Numbered from the stretch's first letter, positions 6,991 to 13,601 are shown. The stretch is DNA of 15,930 nucleotides from G026625185 sp963727835 (GCA_963727835.1 CAVSIB010000041.1:1-15930), one strand, 5' to 3'. Numbers and translations: made by a program. The notes: generated by a model not told the origin, from the letters alone.

Positions 6991-7172
6991 AGAAAGTGGC
7001 AAGGTTTTTTACTTCTCAAAAATTCAAATGTTAAATAGGTTAATTGTTATAGAATGGAATTCAAGGCAACAAGATTTGTTTACCCCAGGAGGTAAGCACA
7101 ATCGTGGCAGGGAATTAAAAGAAAGAAACCCTTTATTCAGGTTTATCCTGTGAGAGGGGAGAGGAGAACGGA

Positions 7173-7250
7173 ATGTTCAAGGACGATGAGAGCGATTCAG
7201 CAGGAAAGAACGTTTATGCTTTTCCCTTTAGAACTGAACGACTCACTTAA
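7173..7250 (+). CDS. possible 25-aa small ORF upstream of the flavoredoxin-like gene
   Basis: ATG 7173 follows AGGAGAACGGA at a good distance and opens a 25-codon frame (starting MFKDDESDSAGKN) ending TAA at 7248-7250. It lies 33 nt before the next gene's start. The start signal is good but a frame this short arises by chance. It could be a leader peptide or a remnant; I recognise no family. Confidence 0.18.
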   Translation: MFKDDESDSAGKNVYAFPFRTERLT

Positions 7251-7283
7251 CCAGCATGCAGTAATCAGGAAAGGAGAAATACG

Positions 7284-7844
7284 ATGAGCAAGAAGAAACT
7301 CGGTCCGTCAACATTACTTTACCCCATGCCGGCAATTGTCGTTGGTAGCCAGGTAGACGGTAAGCCAACATTCATGTCCGCATCGTGGTGTGGTATCGCT
7401 GCTTGGAAACCCCCGGCATTAACCGTGGGACTTCAACCAATCCGCCACACCTTAAAGGGGATAAAGGAGCACGGAACCTTTTCGATCAATGTTCCCTCCG
7501 TTGCCCTGGTGAAGAAGGTGGATTACTGCGGACTCCACTCTGGGGAGAAAACGGATAAGTCCAAGGTTTTTAAAACGTTTTATGGGGTGCTTAAAACCGC
7601 ACCCCTGATCGAGGAATGCCCGGTGAATTTAGAGTGTAAACTCAAGACTTCGGTTGATTTGGGCAGCCACATCCTTCTGATCGGGGAAATTGTTGAGACC
7701 TATATCAATGAAGATTGCCTGACTAATGGGAATGCTGATCCGAAAAAAATCGATCCTCTCATCTTTGTAACGCCCACGTTTCAGTACCACCGTCTGGGAG
7801 AAATTGTCGCCAAGACGTTTGAGGTGGGAAAAGAAGGATATTAA
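7284..7844 (+). CDS. flavin reductase family protein (flavoredoxin-like)
   Basis: A 186-aa FMN-binding split-barrel protein (flavin reductase/DIM6-NTAB fold). Family landmarks are YPMPAIVVGSQVDGKPTFMS near residue 13, SASWCGIAAWKPPALTVGLQ, and GTFSINVPS followed by VDYCGLHSGEKTDKSKVF. The last pattern is characteristic of flavoredoxins known from sulfate reducers and methanogens. The start is fixed by AAAGGAG just upstream. These proteins bind FMN and pass electrons between donors such as ferredoxin and acceptors including sulfur oxyanion reductases; the partner here is unknown. It stands alone between long intergenic stretches. Cys36, in the SASWCG segment, and Cys82, in DYCGL, are retained as in typical members. 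Confidence 0.85.
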   Translation: MSKKKLGPSTLLYPMPAIVVGSQVDGKPTFMSASWCGIAAWKPPALTVGLQPIRHTLKGIKEHGTFSINVPSVALVKKVDYCGLHSGEKTDKSKVFKTFYGVLKTAPLIEECPVNLECKLKTSVDLGSHILLIGEIVETYINEDCLTNGNADPKKIDPLIFVTPTFQYHRLGEIVAKTFEVGKEGY

Positions 7845-8206
7845 AAAAACCAAGCAATCGAAAAGCAATAAAGAAAAGATTATAAGGCATTAATAAGTTA
7901 TCAGAACATACCTGGAGACATTGTTCTTGGTAAGAAGGCGGTGGGGGAATTTTTAAGAAAAAAACTCATCTTGATTTTTTTTAAATGCTACATTCAACCA
8001 GCAAGTGCAACGCAAGAGGAAAAGACCTCTGATGGGGTTTTATATGGTTTTTTTGAGTTTGAGCTTTGTAGAGCATATTGAATGCAACAAAATCTTACTT
8101 TCGATGCATTGAGATTCAACAAAAAAGGCCACTGACATAAAACTATTTTTAAGTTAAATCTACATTATCATATTTAAGGAAAGATTTTTAGACTGTTTAC
8201 AAAAAA
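7845..8206. other. intergenic region, nothing recognised
   Basis: AT-rich, with no open frame of protein-like composition. A weak hairpin (ACCTC TGAT GGGGT followed by TTTAT) lies around 8023-8042 and might act as a terminator. Otherwise I see nothing before the composite repeat at 8207. Confidence 0.4.
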
Positions 8207-8430
8207 TCTTAGAACTTGGTAAGGTTCAAAGAGAGGATAAAATTCCTCCATTTCCTTTAACACCCCCTCAGAAATGCGAGGTTTTTTATTTGCCAGAATA
8301 CTCCATTATTATTGACTTTTTTCTTCCCACGGGTTAAAAGGAAAGAAATTATCAAAATCCAGAAACCTATAATCGTTGTAAAAAAAATGGGTGTCACTGA
8401 GGAAGGGATTTCCATAAGTGATGAGGAAAG
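8207..8430 (+). repeat. dispersed composite repeat, copy 2 (truncated)
   Basis: Aligns with 4326-4511, including the upstream hairpin with T-run (CCTC...GAGG TTTTTT, near 8266-8286), TTATTATTGACTTTT, TTAAAAGGAAAGAAATTATC and AAAATCCAGA. Similarity fades after about 8392 and is last visible around GTGAT at 8419. The terminator module of copies 1 and 3 is missing; in its place begins an HsdR-like remnant. The minus strand of this copy and copy 1 share a frame with a hydrophobic stretch (WILIISFLLT). Confidence 0.55.
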
Positions 8431-8570
8431 AAAGCGCACGGGCAAAACCCATGGTCATCGTAAGGCGAACGTTGAAGAAATACGATTACCCGCCGGACAA
8501 ACAACAAAAAGCTTTTGATACATTGCTTAAACAGGCTGCGGTATTTGCAGATTACTGGGTGAAGCAGTGA
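8421..8570 (+). pseudogene. C-terminal remnant of a type I restriction enzyme R subunit (HsdR)
   Basis: A 49-codon frame from ATG 8421 to TGA 8568-8570. Its translation includes RAKPMVIVRRTLKKYDYPPD followed by KQQKAFDTLLKQAAVFADYW. This matches the well-known C-terminal helical motif of HsdR (ARA...VRR.L.KY.YPPD.Q.KA...VL.QAE.L...W). HsdR proteins are about 1000 aa, so more than 95 percent is missing and no helicase or nuclease part is present. An in-frame TAA lies just before the ATG, and no hsdM or hsdS is nearby. The join to the repeat at about 8430 suggests recombination or deletion. The family call rests on remembered consensus. Confidence 0.45.
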
Positions 8571-8742
8571 CTGAAGTTGCCTTCCCGTCTCTCTTGGGCA
8601 AGTTGGGGATAGTCTGGACTCTGGCCGCAAGGAGGGGGGCTGAAGATTGTCTATTTTTTCAGGGGAAGAGCACGCCATAAAACGGTCGCGTGATAAACGG
8701 CGAGTTTGCAAAATTTTTGACAATAAAAAGAAAGGAATTCAC

Positions 8743-9243
8743 ATGGCCACCATTACATTTAAAGGATTTTCTGTCGAGACGTCAGGCGAACTCCCCCAAG
8801 TCGGTTCAAAAGCAAAGGACTTCACTCTCGTAAAAAACGATCTGTCCGAGACGAACTTGACGTCTTACGAAGGAAGAAACGTTGTTCTCAACATCTTCCC
8901 CAGTATTGATACGCAAGTTTGCGCCTTATCAGTGCGACGGTTCAATACTGAGGCAGGTAAGCGGGAGAATACCGTTGTGCTCTGCATAAGCGCTGACCTT
9001 CCCTTTGCACAAAAACGTTTCTGTGGTGCGGAGGGATTGAAAAATGTGATTATGCTGTCGACATTTCGTAATTATGGTTTCGGAAATGATTATGGCGTAG
9101 TCATGACCAACGGTCCTCTGAAGGGTCTGATGTCGCGTGCAGTGGTCGTAATCGGCACTGACGGTGTCGTGAAGTATACCGAGCAAGTTTCTGAGCTCAC
9201 ACAGGAACCCGACTACGATGCTGCTTTGGTCGCATTGGAATAG
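8743..9243 (+). CDS. tpx: thiol peroxidase (Tpx), atypical 2-Cys peroxiredoxin
   Basis: A 166-aa protein, matching E. coli Tpx (168 aa) in length. ATG 8743 is chosen because AAAGGA precedes it and the Tpx N-terminus (ATITFKG) begins there. The peroxidatic Cys60 is in FPSIDTQVCALSVRRFN, and the resolving Cys94 is in PFAQKRFCGAEGLKNV, the same spacing as in E. coli (61/95). Thr57 and Arg in the active-site loop are kept. GFGNDYGVVMTNGPLKGLMSRAVVVI is the usual Tpx C-terminal signature. Tpx reduces H2O2 and organic, especially lipid, hydroperoxides using thioredoxin. It is monocistronic and followed by a GC-rich structured stretch and terminator-like hairpin. Confidence 0.93.
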   Translation: MATITFKGFSVETSGELPQVGSKAKDFTLVKNDLSETNLTSYEGRNVVLNIFPSIDTQVCALSVRRFNTEAGKRENTVVLCISADLPFAQKRFCGAEGLKNVIMLSTFRNYGFGNDYGVVMTNGPLKGLMSRAVVVIGTDGVVKYTEQVSELTQEPDYDAALVALE

Positions 9244-9349
9244 GTGGTTAAGCGGACGCTGATAAGCGGTGTCACTGAGCTTTAACGTGTGTGCCAGGCA
9301 GGGTAGCACAAACCTTGCGGGGGGAAAGTTTCCGTACTACCATGTTACT

Positions 9350-9402
9350 CGCCGAGCCGAAGGTTAGGAAAAGGCATTTGCTTCGTCGTGAGGCGGGGTT
9401 TT
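9350..9402 (+). terminator. interrupted-stem terminator-like structure after tpx
   Basis: CGCC (9350-9353) pairs with GGCG (9392-9395), and CGAAG (9358-9362) pairs with CTTCG (9381-9385), separated by internal loops. GGGTTTTA follows. It is about 105 nt after the tpx stop and 50 nt before the lipocalin pseudogene, so it may end a structured tpx 3' UTR. Confidence 0.4.
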
Positions 9403-9450
9403 ATACGGATCAATATAAAAACTGTTTGGCTTTGCAGATAAAAACAGAGG

Positions 9451-9952
9451 TGAAAAATTATCAATAGTATTGGTTTTGTTCTTAATAAGGTGTATTTGAA
9501 TACCTGAAAATGTGAAACCGGTTGATAATTTCAATTTAGAAAAATATCTGGGGAAGTGGTACTAAATTGCGAAGCTGGATCATTCTTTTGAACGAGGTTT
9601 CACCCGAGTAACAGCAGGTTACAGTTTGCGGGATGACGGCGGTGTCAGAGTACTAAACCGTGGTTTTTCTGCAAAAGAAAATTCATGGAAAGAAGCCGAA
9701 GGGAAAGCCTATTTTGTTAAAGGATTAGATCAAGGTTACCTGAAAGTTTCTTTTTTGGCCCCTTTTATGGTTCTTATATCGTGTTTGAACTTGACCATGA
9801 GAACTATCAATATTCACTCGTATGCGGTCCTGACAAATCTTATTTATGGATTCTTGCACTAAATAAAAAAAGATATAAAAGATACCCTCATAGCAAAAGC
9901 AGCAGCGCCAGGTTTGGACACGAACAAATTGATATTTGTCGATCACGACTAA
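9451..9952 (+). pseudogene. blc: outer-membrane lipocalin (Blc-type) pseudogene
   Basis: Pieced together across frames, this is a complete bacterial lipocalin. It has a signal-like stretch LSIVLVLFLIRC, in which the expected lipobox Gly is Arg, then IPENVKPVDNFNLEKYLGKW. The G-W-Y lipocalin signature, LDHSFERGFTRVTAGYSLRD, EAEGKAYFVKG and SYLWILA follow. The end is GLDTNKLIFVDHD with TAA at 9950-9952. Lesions are: no ATG at the expected start (GAA AAA TTA follows AGAGG), TGA at 9497-9499, TAA at 9563-9565 (expected Glu in WYEIA), one T missing in the T6 run 9751-9756, and one extra base near the A7 run 9865-9871 that restores the frame. Stops plus shifts mean real inactivation is likelier than sequencing error alone. 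Intact Blc binds lipids at the outer membrane. Confidence 0.88.
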
Positions 9953-9962
9953 TCGCCGAACA

Positions 9963-10012
9963 TCTATATGATTTTCCTTTGTCAAGCGAAAAAGAGTTTC
10001 GTAAGGCGAAAC
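9963..10012 (+). repeat. two-hairpin intergenic repeat, copy 2
   Basis: 41 of 50 positions match 3584-3633. Hairpin 1: TTCCTT (9974-9979), loop TGTC, AAG, bulged C, GAA. Hairpin 2: GTTTCG (9996-10001), loop TAAGG, CGAAAC (10007-10012). It begins 11 nt after the lipocalin stop. TCCTTTGTCAAG (9975-9986) can also pair with CTTGGACAAAGGA (10047-10059), allowing one bulged G. Confidence 0.55.
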
Positions 10013-10230
10013 GAAGGAAAATTTATTTTGTCATGAGTAAATGAAACTTGGACAAAGGACTGATCGATGAACCGGCACCGCTAAATTTACAACCTGAATA
10101 ATACCGACTTGGTCGAGAAACTACCTCTCTACAAAAGAACTTTTTTTAAAGACTCGTTACTCCATATGTGGTAGCTCAATGACCTTTATGAAAGGAGAAG
10201 TAAAAATGCAAGGAAAGGAGGATAGCTGCT

Positions 10231-10818
10231 ATGCCAGAAGTCGAACTTCCAAATGTAGAAGAACTTGAGGAGGTAAAGGGAAAGAAGTTTACAAAGCGTG
10301 TGGCGCTTACCACTGCCATCTTCGCAGTCCTTCTGGCCATTACTTCGTTAGGTGGAAATAATGCGATGAAAGAAATGCTCCTTGCCCAGCAGCAGGCATC
10401 TGACCAGTGGGCTTTCTACCAGGCCAAGGTGGTTCGTGAACATCTTTACCGAATTCAGAAGTTACATTTAAGAGTGGATCTTCTTGAGCGGGGAAGTTCG
10501 ATGAAACCTGAGGCGAGGGAAAAACTCGAATCAATGCTTAAGAACATGGCCGAGGAGGAGACTAAATATGGCGCTGAAAAGAAAGAGATCGAAAAGGAAG
10601 CTAAGAAGCTCGAGCAGGAACGCGATGTGAACCGGAGTAAAGACCCGTACTTCGACTATGGGGAAGTGCTGCTTCAGATCGCAATTGTGATGGCCTCCAT
10701 CTCCATCATTTCTGGCTCTTGCCCGGTCTTTTATTTTGCTTTGGTAAGTGCAATACTGGGAACCCTTTTTTCACTCAATGGCTTCCTGTTGATCTTCCGA
10801 ATCCCTTTCTTCCACTAA
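10231..10818 (+). CDS. DUF4337 family membrane protein
   Basis: A 195-aa membrane protein. Residues 22-42 form a membrane segment (RVALTTAIFAVLLAITSLGG), followed by the family hallmark LLAQQQASDQWAFYQAKVVREHLY (50-73). A charged helical coiled-coil (about 92-136) precedes two C-terminal hydrophobic segments (about 146-162 and 165-189). This order is that of DUF4337 proteins; their function is unknown. The start follows AAAGGAGG at good spacing. An ATG at 10206 with its own AGGAGAAG opens a frame that overlaps this start and ends quickly; I treat it as chance. The gene stands alone, with the DUF3024 gene 154 nt downstream. Confidence 0.85.
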   Translation: MPEVELPNVEELEEVKGKKFTKRVALTTAIFAVLLAITSLGGNNAMKEMLLAQQQASDQWAFYQAKVVREHLYRIQKLHLRVDLLERGSSMKPEAREKLESMLKNMAEEETKYGAEKKEIEKEAKKLEQERDVNRSKDPYFDYGEVLLQIAIVMASISIISGSCPVFYFALVSAILGTLFSLNGFLLIFRIPFFH

Positions 10819-10972
10819 GAGGTAGAGGAAGTCAGATTGGGTGGTTTTTAATGGTATCTGGTATTCGGAACAACCTGATAAAATTAATGGAAAACCGTTT
10901 TTTTTTCCATGCATGTTTACTGGTGGTAGTATAGACTCCTTGAACCTAAAAAAGAAAACGAATAATCCCGAT

Positions 10973-11317
10973 ATGCCACTTTCTGAATTTGAGATCAAAA
11001 GAGTAGAAAAAATTGTTTCTCAATATTGCGAGAACAAAGTCCCTCCACACATAAGGGATCAACTCCAGACCACCTACAAAATAGTAAAGAATGAAGTGTG
11101 GATTTATGAAAAACGTCCTATCTGGAACAATCCTTCGAAATGGGGAGAATTTCCTGTCGCAAAAGCAAAGTTCACATTAAAAACAAAACTCTGGATTCTT
11201 TATTGGCAGGACAGAAATTTAAGATGGCATATATACGACAGAATAGAACCTTCAAAACAACTTGAAGATATAATCAAAGAAATTGACAATGACCCAACGG
11301 GAATATTTTGGGGATAA
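10973..11317 (+). CDS. DUF3024 domain protein
   Basis: A 114-aa protein that matches the DUF3024 pattern over its length. It has LSEFEIKRVEKIVSQYCENK VPPH at the N-terminus, then VWIYEKRPIWNNPSKWGEFPVAKAKF, LWILYWQDRNLRWHIYDRIEPS and the terminal DPTGIFWG. The start is uncertain. The frame is open to an ATG at 10841, but the domain begins at 10973 and the extra 44 residues look non-coding. No good ribosome binding site precedes 10973, so translation may be weak or start at a non-ATG codon. The family's function is unknown; members are often small cytoplasmic proteins. A hairpin (ATGGAAAA with TTTTCCAT) lies in the gap from DUF4337. Confidence 0.75.
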   Translation: MPLSEFEIKRVEKIVSQYCENKVPPHIRDQLQTTYKIVKNEVWIYEKRPIWNNPSKWGEFPVAKAKFTLKTKLWILYWQDRNLRWHIYDRIEPSKQLEDIIKEIDNDPTGIFWG

Positions 11318-11662
11318 AAGCAAAAAAAATAGAGGGCAATTGAAAATGAAGCGGGGAATTTACTTGTGAGCAGGTGGCATTCTTTTTAAAGCTTGGGTTT
11401 TTCGGACTGAGGGGTTGAAACCACTCGTGGCCTGGTTAAAAGTTTCTCTACAGAAGCTACTATGCTCTATGAAAAGCAGGCTAAAAACCGTCAAAAGTAA
11501 AAAAAGAACCCTACGCACAGGTTTGAGATCGAGCTTTTTAACGCTCAGAAATGAGTATTTTGTTTAATGGTAGCGCTTCTATGCCGAACTGAAGTATATA
11601 AGAATTATTGTCTTGCTTAAATAATTCATAATTCCCCATTACGGCGGTATCTGTCACCCCTT
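11318..11662. other. intergenic region between convergent genes, nothing recognised
   Basis: It separates the plus-strand DUF3024 gene from the minus-strand DUF4404 gene. No clear terminator hairpin is visible for either. A 29-codon open stretch ends around 11500 (reading SFSTEATMLYEKQAKNRQK); it could be a gene tail but has no start and no family I recognise. Confidence 0.35.
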
Positions 11663-11995
11663 TCATATTCCGATGTTTGATAGGGTAAGGCAAAGGGAAT
11701 TGACAATCCCCACGAGCTTAGGATGAGAACTCTCAAACCCTTCCGCAGAGGTAGCAAGCCCCTGCAAAGATAGTTTTACGAGTTGTGGATTCTTCTCCTC
11801 GCGTATTGCCTCGTGAATCGAAACTTCGGCAAAGCCGGTAATGCTCTGAATGTGTTCGGGGTGGGTCTTGGAGATTTCGGAGACCTCGGTCTTCAAGGTG
11901 GAAAGGAGATTCAGTAATTCTCTTTTTTTCTCGTCATTTAAGGATTGCGCCTCTTTGACCCTCGCTTCAATTTTGCTAATTGTCTCCTGGATCAT
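11663..11995 (-). CDS. DUF4404 family protein
   Basis: A 110-aa helical protein. The whole length fits the family: MIQETISKIEARVKEAQ, then NDEKKRELLNLLSTLKTEV, a middle ITGFAEVSIHEAIREEKNPQ, and the ending ATSAEGFESSHPKLVGIVN. AGAAAGGA upstream of the start (12004-12011 on the plus strand) supports it. It lies 196 nt downstream of uspA on the same strand and may share its transcript. A small palindrome (CTATG GTAA CATAG, 12091-12104) is in that gap. No biochemical function is known for the family; stress context with UspA is only suggestive. Confidence 0.82.
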   Translation of the reverse strand: MIQETISKIEARVKEAQSLNDEKKRELLNLLSTLKTEVSEISKTHPEHIQSITGFAEVSIHEAIREEKNPQLVKLSLQGLATSAEGFESSHPKLVGIVNSLCLTLSNIGI

Positions 11996-12191
11996 ATTTT
12001 TATCCTTTCTTTGTATGTCTTCAGGCCCAAGTGGACAAATTTTTCTAACCTGAGTTTGCGTTATAGATTCAGGGATTAATTTTTAATTGTCTATGGTAAC
12101 ATAGTAAAAACTTTACAAATTAAGAACCAATTAATTTTCCCTTCCCTTCTTTTTTCACCCCTTCTCTATCTTGGGACCTATGATAACTGCT

Positions 12192-12647
12192 TCACTTTCT
12201 CACGACGAGCACAGGGATTTTTGTATCTTTATGGATGACCCCGAAGGTGACGCTTCCGAGGAACGCTGCCCTTAAAGCACTTCTGCCATGAGACCCCATT
12301 ACTATGAGATTAACTTTTGATTTAACTGCCTCGTTGACAATTTCTTCCACCGGGTGTCCTGACCTGATGACTTTTTTTGATTGAACACCATTTATTTTGC
12401 AGATTCTTTCACCCTCTTTAATATAAGCATCCGCAGCCTGTCTCAGATAATCTTCTATCGGCTCTTTGAGATGAGTTGGAGAATCTACAGCAGAAACTGT
12501 CTGGGCGAATAAAGCGTCGACATTGATATCGATTACACTTAGCAAGGTGATTCTTGCACCCAATTGTTTTGCGAGACCTGCTGCATATTTAACAGATTTA
12601 CTTGCTGTTTCGGAACCATCGGTTGGAACAAGAATTTTAGAAATCAT
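12192..12647 (-). CDS. universal stress protein, UspA family (ATP-binding type)
   Basis: A 151-aa single-domain Usp. It begins MISKILVPTDGSETASKSVKYA, with Asp10 at the nucleotide base/Mg position. It ends with the ATP-binding loop G-2x-G-9x-G-S: Gly118, Gly121, Gly131 and Ser132 in MGSHGRSALRAAFLGSV, then HKDTKIPVLVVRK. ATP-binding Usps act as stress switches in the cytoplasm, often as dimers. AAGGAGG (12651-12658 on the plus strand) gives a strong start. The ribbon-helix-helix gene is 59 nt upstream on the same strand, so both may be co-transcribed. Confidence 0.92.
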   Translation of the reverse strand: MISKILVPTDGSETASKSVKYAAGLAKQLGARITLLSVIDINVDALFAQTVSAVDSPTHLKEPIEDYLRQAADAYIKEGERICKINGVQSKKVIRSGHPVEEIVNEAVKSKVNLIVMGSHGRSALRAAFLGSVTFGVIHKDTKIPVLVVRK

Positions 12648-12706
12648 ATATCCTCCTTTTCCAATAAGTTTAAACGATAGTCGGTGCTAATTTCTGCAAA
12701 GTGAGA

Positions 12707-12880
12707 TTATGAAGTTTCCCGTTTAGAGCTACCCCTTACCTTCTTTTCGTACTTAGCAAGAAGCTCTTTCATAGCTTCCTCAAGAAGATCATTTGCTGCC
12801 CTTTCAAGGTCAATGGCAAGCTTCTTAAATTCCTTAAGGAGATCGTTTCTTATGAGGGTTGAAAACATCTTCTTTTCCAT
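12707..12880 (-). CDS. small ribbon-helix-helix (CopG/antitoxin-like) DNA-binding protein
   Basis: A 57-aa protein too short for a usual ORF cut-off. Its order is a short beta strand (MFSTLIRND), helix 1 (LLKEFKKLAIDLE), a turn, and helix 2 (ANDLLEEAMKELLAKYEKK). This is the pattern of RHH repressors and antitoxins (strand-helix-helix with a K.LA...G/E....L..EA...LL motif). No toxin-like ORF is adjacent; uspA lies 59 nt downstream. Its promoter is only 7 nt from the ATG, with no clear ribosome binding site, so the mRNA may be leaderless. TGAT repeats of 8-bp period over the promoter fit autoregulation, since RHH dimers bind short direct repeats. The fold call is fair; the antitoxin role is only a possibility. 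Confidence 0.65.
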   Translation of the reverse strand: MEKKMFSTLIRNDLLKEFKKLAIDLERAANDLLEEAMKELLAKYEKKVRGSSKRETS

Positions 12881-12886
12881 GTGCTC

Positions 12887-12915
12887 TTTATAATATCAAA
12901 ACATCAATAAATCAA
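12887..12915 (-). promoter_or_regulatory. promoter of the ribbon-helix-helix gene
   Basis: On the minus strand TTGATT (12915-12910), a 17-nt spacer, and TATAAA (12892-12887). A transcription start would fall at about the ATG (12880), implying a leaderless message. Confidence 0.45.
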
Positions 12916-12960
12916 GAAGAAAACACTTGACTGCTTAATATAATGATATATTGATATATT
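12895..12960. promoter_or_regulatory. operator-like TGAT repeat arrays
   Basis: ATCAA (TTGAT on the minus strand) recurs at 12895, 12903 and 12911, exactly 8 bp apart, covering the spacer and -35 of the promoter. A second array has two tandem GATATATT units (12945-12952, 12953-12960), giving TGAT at 12944 and 12952 on the plus strand, again 8 bp apart. The two arrays face each other. This phasing is typical of multi-dimer RHH operators. Confidence 0.45.
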
Positions 12961-13020
12961 AAAATAATTAAAAAACCCGATCATTGAATCATGAAATTAA
13001 AACCAGTAAAAAAACAAAGT

Positions 13021-13082
13021 GCTTGAGATTTCTATGGTGGTGACATAATGGGCGGTTTCTATGACCGGGAGAAATCTCAGGC
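13021..13082. repeat. 62-bp imperfect palindrome (REP/MITE-like)
   Basis: GCTTGAGATTTCT (13021-13033) and AGAAATCTCAGGC (13070-13082) pair at 12 of 13 positions, the exception being a T-G wobble. Inside, GGT and CATA (13039-13047, GA bulged) pair with TATGACC (13060-13066). The whole segment folds on itself and contains no gene. GAGAAATCTC reappears at 13333-13342. Confidence 0.5.
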
Positions 13083-13126
13083 ATTTTGCTTTTAGAAATG
13101 TACAGGAAGAAGTAATTAGGAAATAT

Positions 13127-13301
13127 CAGTAGTGTCCCAATGTTTTGGACTATAAATCCTTAAAAACCTTCAATAGCAATGGGTTCATCATTTTTGACAA
13201 TTTTTCATCGACTTGAATTTGAAATGCAAAACCACCATATGGAAAAAACAACAACTTACAGTTGTTTTTTGACCAGTTTTTAAAACGTGGGGACACTACT
13301 G
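13127..13301. mobile_element. 175-bp MITE with perfect TIRs and 9-bp target duplication
   Basis: The ends are CAGTAGTGTCCC (13127-13138) and its exact reverse complement GGGACACTACTG (13290-13301). The inverted repeat extends to 18 of 20. Direct copies of AGGAAATAT flank it (13118-13126 and 13302-13310). No transposase fits in 175 bp, so it is non-autonomous and moved by a transposase encoded elsewhere. A 9-bp duplication suits IS families such as IS4 or IS256; the IS256-like transposase at the window end cannot be shown to match. An internal hairpin could end transcription in either direction. Confidence 0.88.
13243..13270. terminator. bidirectional terminator-like hairpin within the MITE
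   Basis: AAAAAACAAC (13243-13252), 8-nt loop, GTTGTTTTTT (13261-13270). The perfect 10-bp stem with built-in T-run could end transcription on both strands. Confidence 0.4.
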
Positions 13302-13361
13302 AGGAAATATATAAAACAACATCGTGAACAAGAGAAATCTCCCAAGCAATTAAAATTGTTT

Positions 13362-13392
13362 AAGATGACCCGCCCTGTGAGCAGGGCATCTT
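13362..13392. repeat. GC-rich hairpin upstream of composite repeat copy 3
   Basis: GCCCTG (13372-13377) TGAG CAGGGC (13382-13387), with outer AAGAT (13362-13366) pairing ATCTT (13388-13392) across a bulge. It occupies the place of the upstream hairpins of repeat copies 1 and 2. Confidence 0.4.
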
Positions 13393-13434
13393 ACTTTCTG
13401 AGAAGTATAATTAAATCAAAAGAACATGATAAAT

Positions 13435-13601
13435 ACTTATTGACTTTTTCCCCTGTAGTGGATAAAGACAAAAGAAATTATTTTGCCCGAAAATAAAAGA
13501 TATTGTTTAGGATGATTACGAGGAAAAGGGATAGGAATCGAATGAGGATAAAACAAGGCCAGATTGCCCCAGATATAAAGGTGATGGGCTTTTTTATTTT
13601 G
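13435..13601 (+). repeat. dispersed composite repeat, copy 3
   Basis: The core TTATTGACTTTTTCCCC...GGATAAAGACAAAAGAAATTATT matches copies 1 and 2. TTGACT is at 13440-13445 with TAAAGA at 13463-13468 (17-nt spacer). The 3' module (13550-13601) matches 4553-4602 at about 90 percent: AAAACAAGGCC, GATTGCC, AGATATAAAGGTGAT, GGGCTTTTTT. It adds CC in the loop, which allows GCCC to pair GGGC before the T-run (13590-13596). The middle is diverged. A transcript would run about 13475-13596. Confidence 0.55.

Larger units (their letters stand above)
6209..7172. other. long intergenic region, mostly non-coding
   Basis: Nearly 1 kb without a supported gene. It holds an AT-rich hairpin just after the slipin gene (6303-6328), a perfect 12-bp inverted repeat (6475-6504) and a strong terminator-like hairpin (6954-6986). 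A frame from ATG 6526 to 6807 has unconvincing composition and a weak ribosome binding site. The rest shows no recognisable protein or RNA family. Confidence 0.45.

Noticed and set aside
8716..8722. TTGACA as a -35 box for tpx
   Set aside because: A matching -10 would fall at the tpx start codon, so it cannot serve this gene.
10841..10972. N-terminal extension of the DUF3024 protein
   Set aside because: Composition is non-protein-like and the domain begins at 10973.
12895..12960. CRISPR-like array
   Set aside because: The units are only 8 bp and without spacers; phased operator sites fit better.
13287..13496. 69-aa open frame crossing the right end of the MITE
   Set aside because: It starts inside the MITE terminal repeat and runs through repeat copy 3; no protein-like features.
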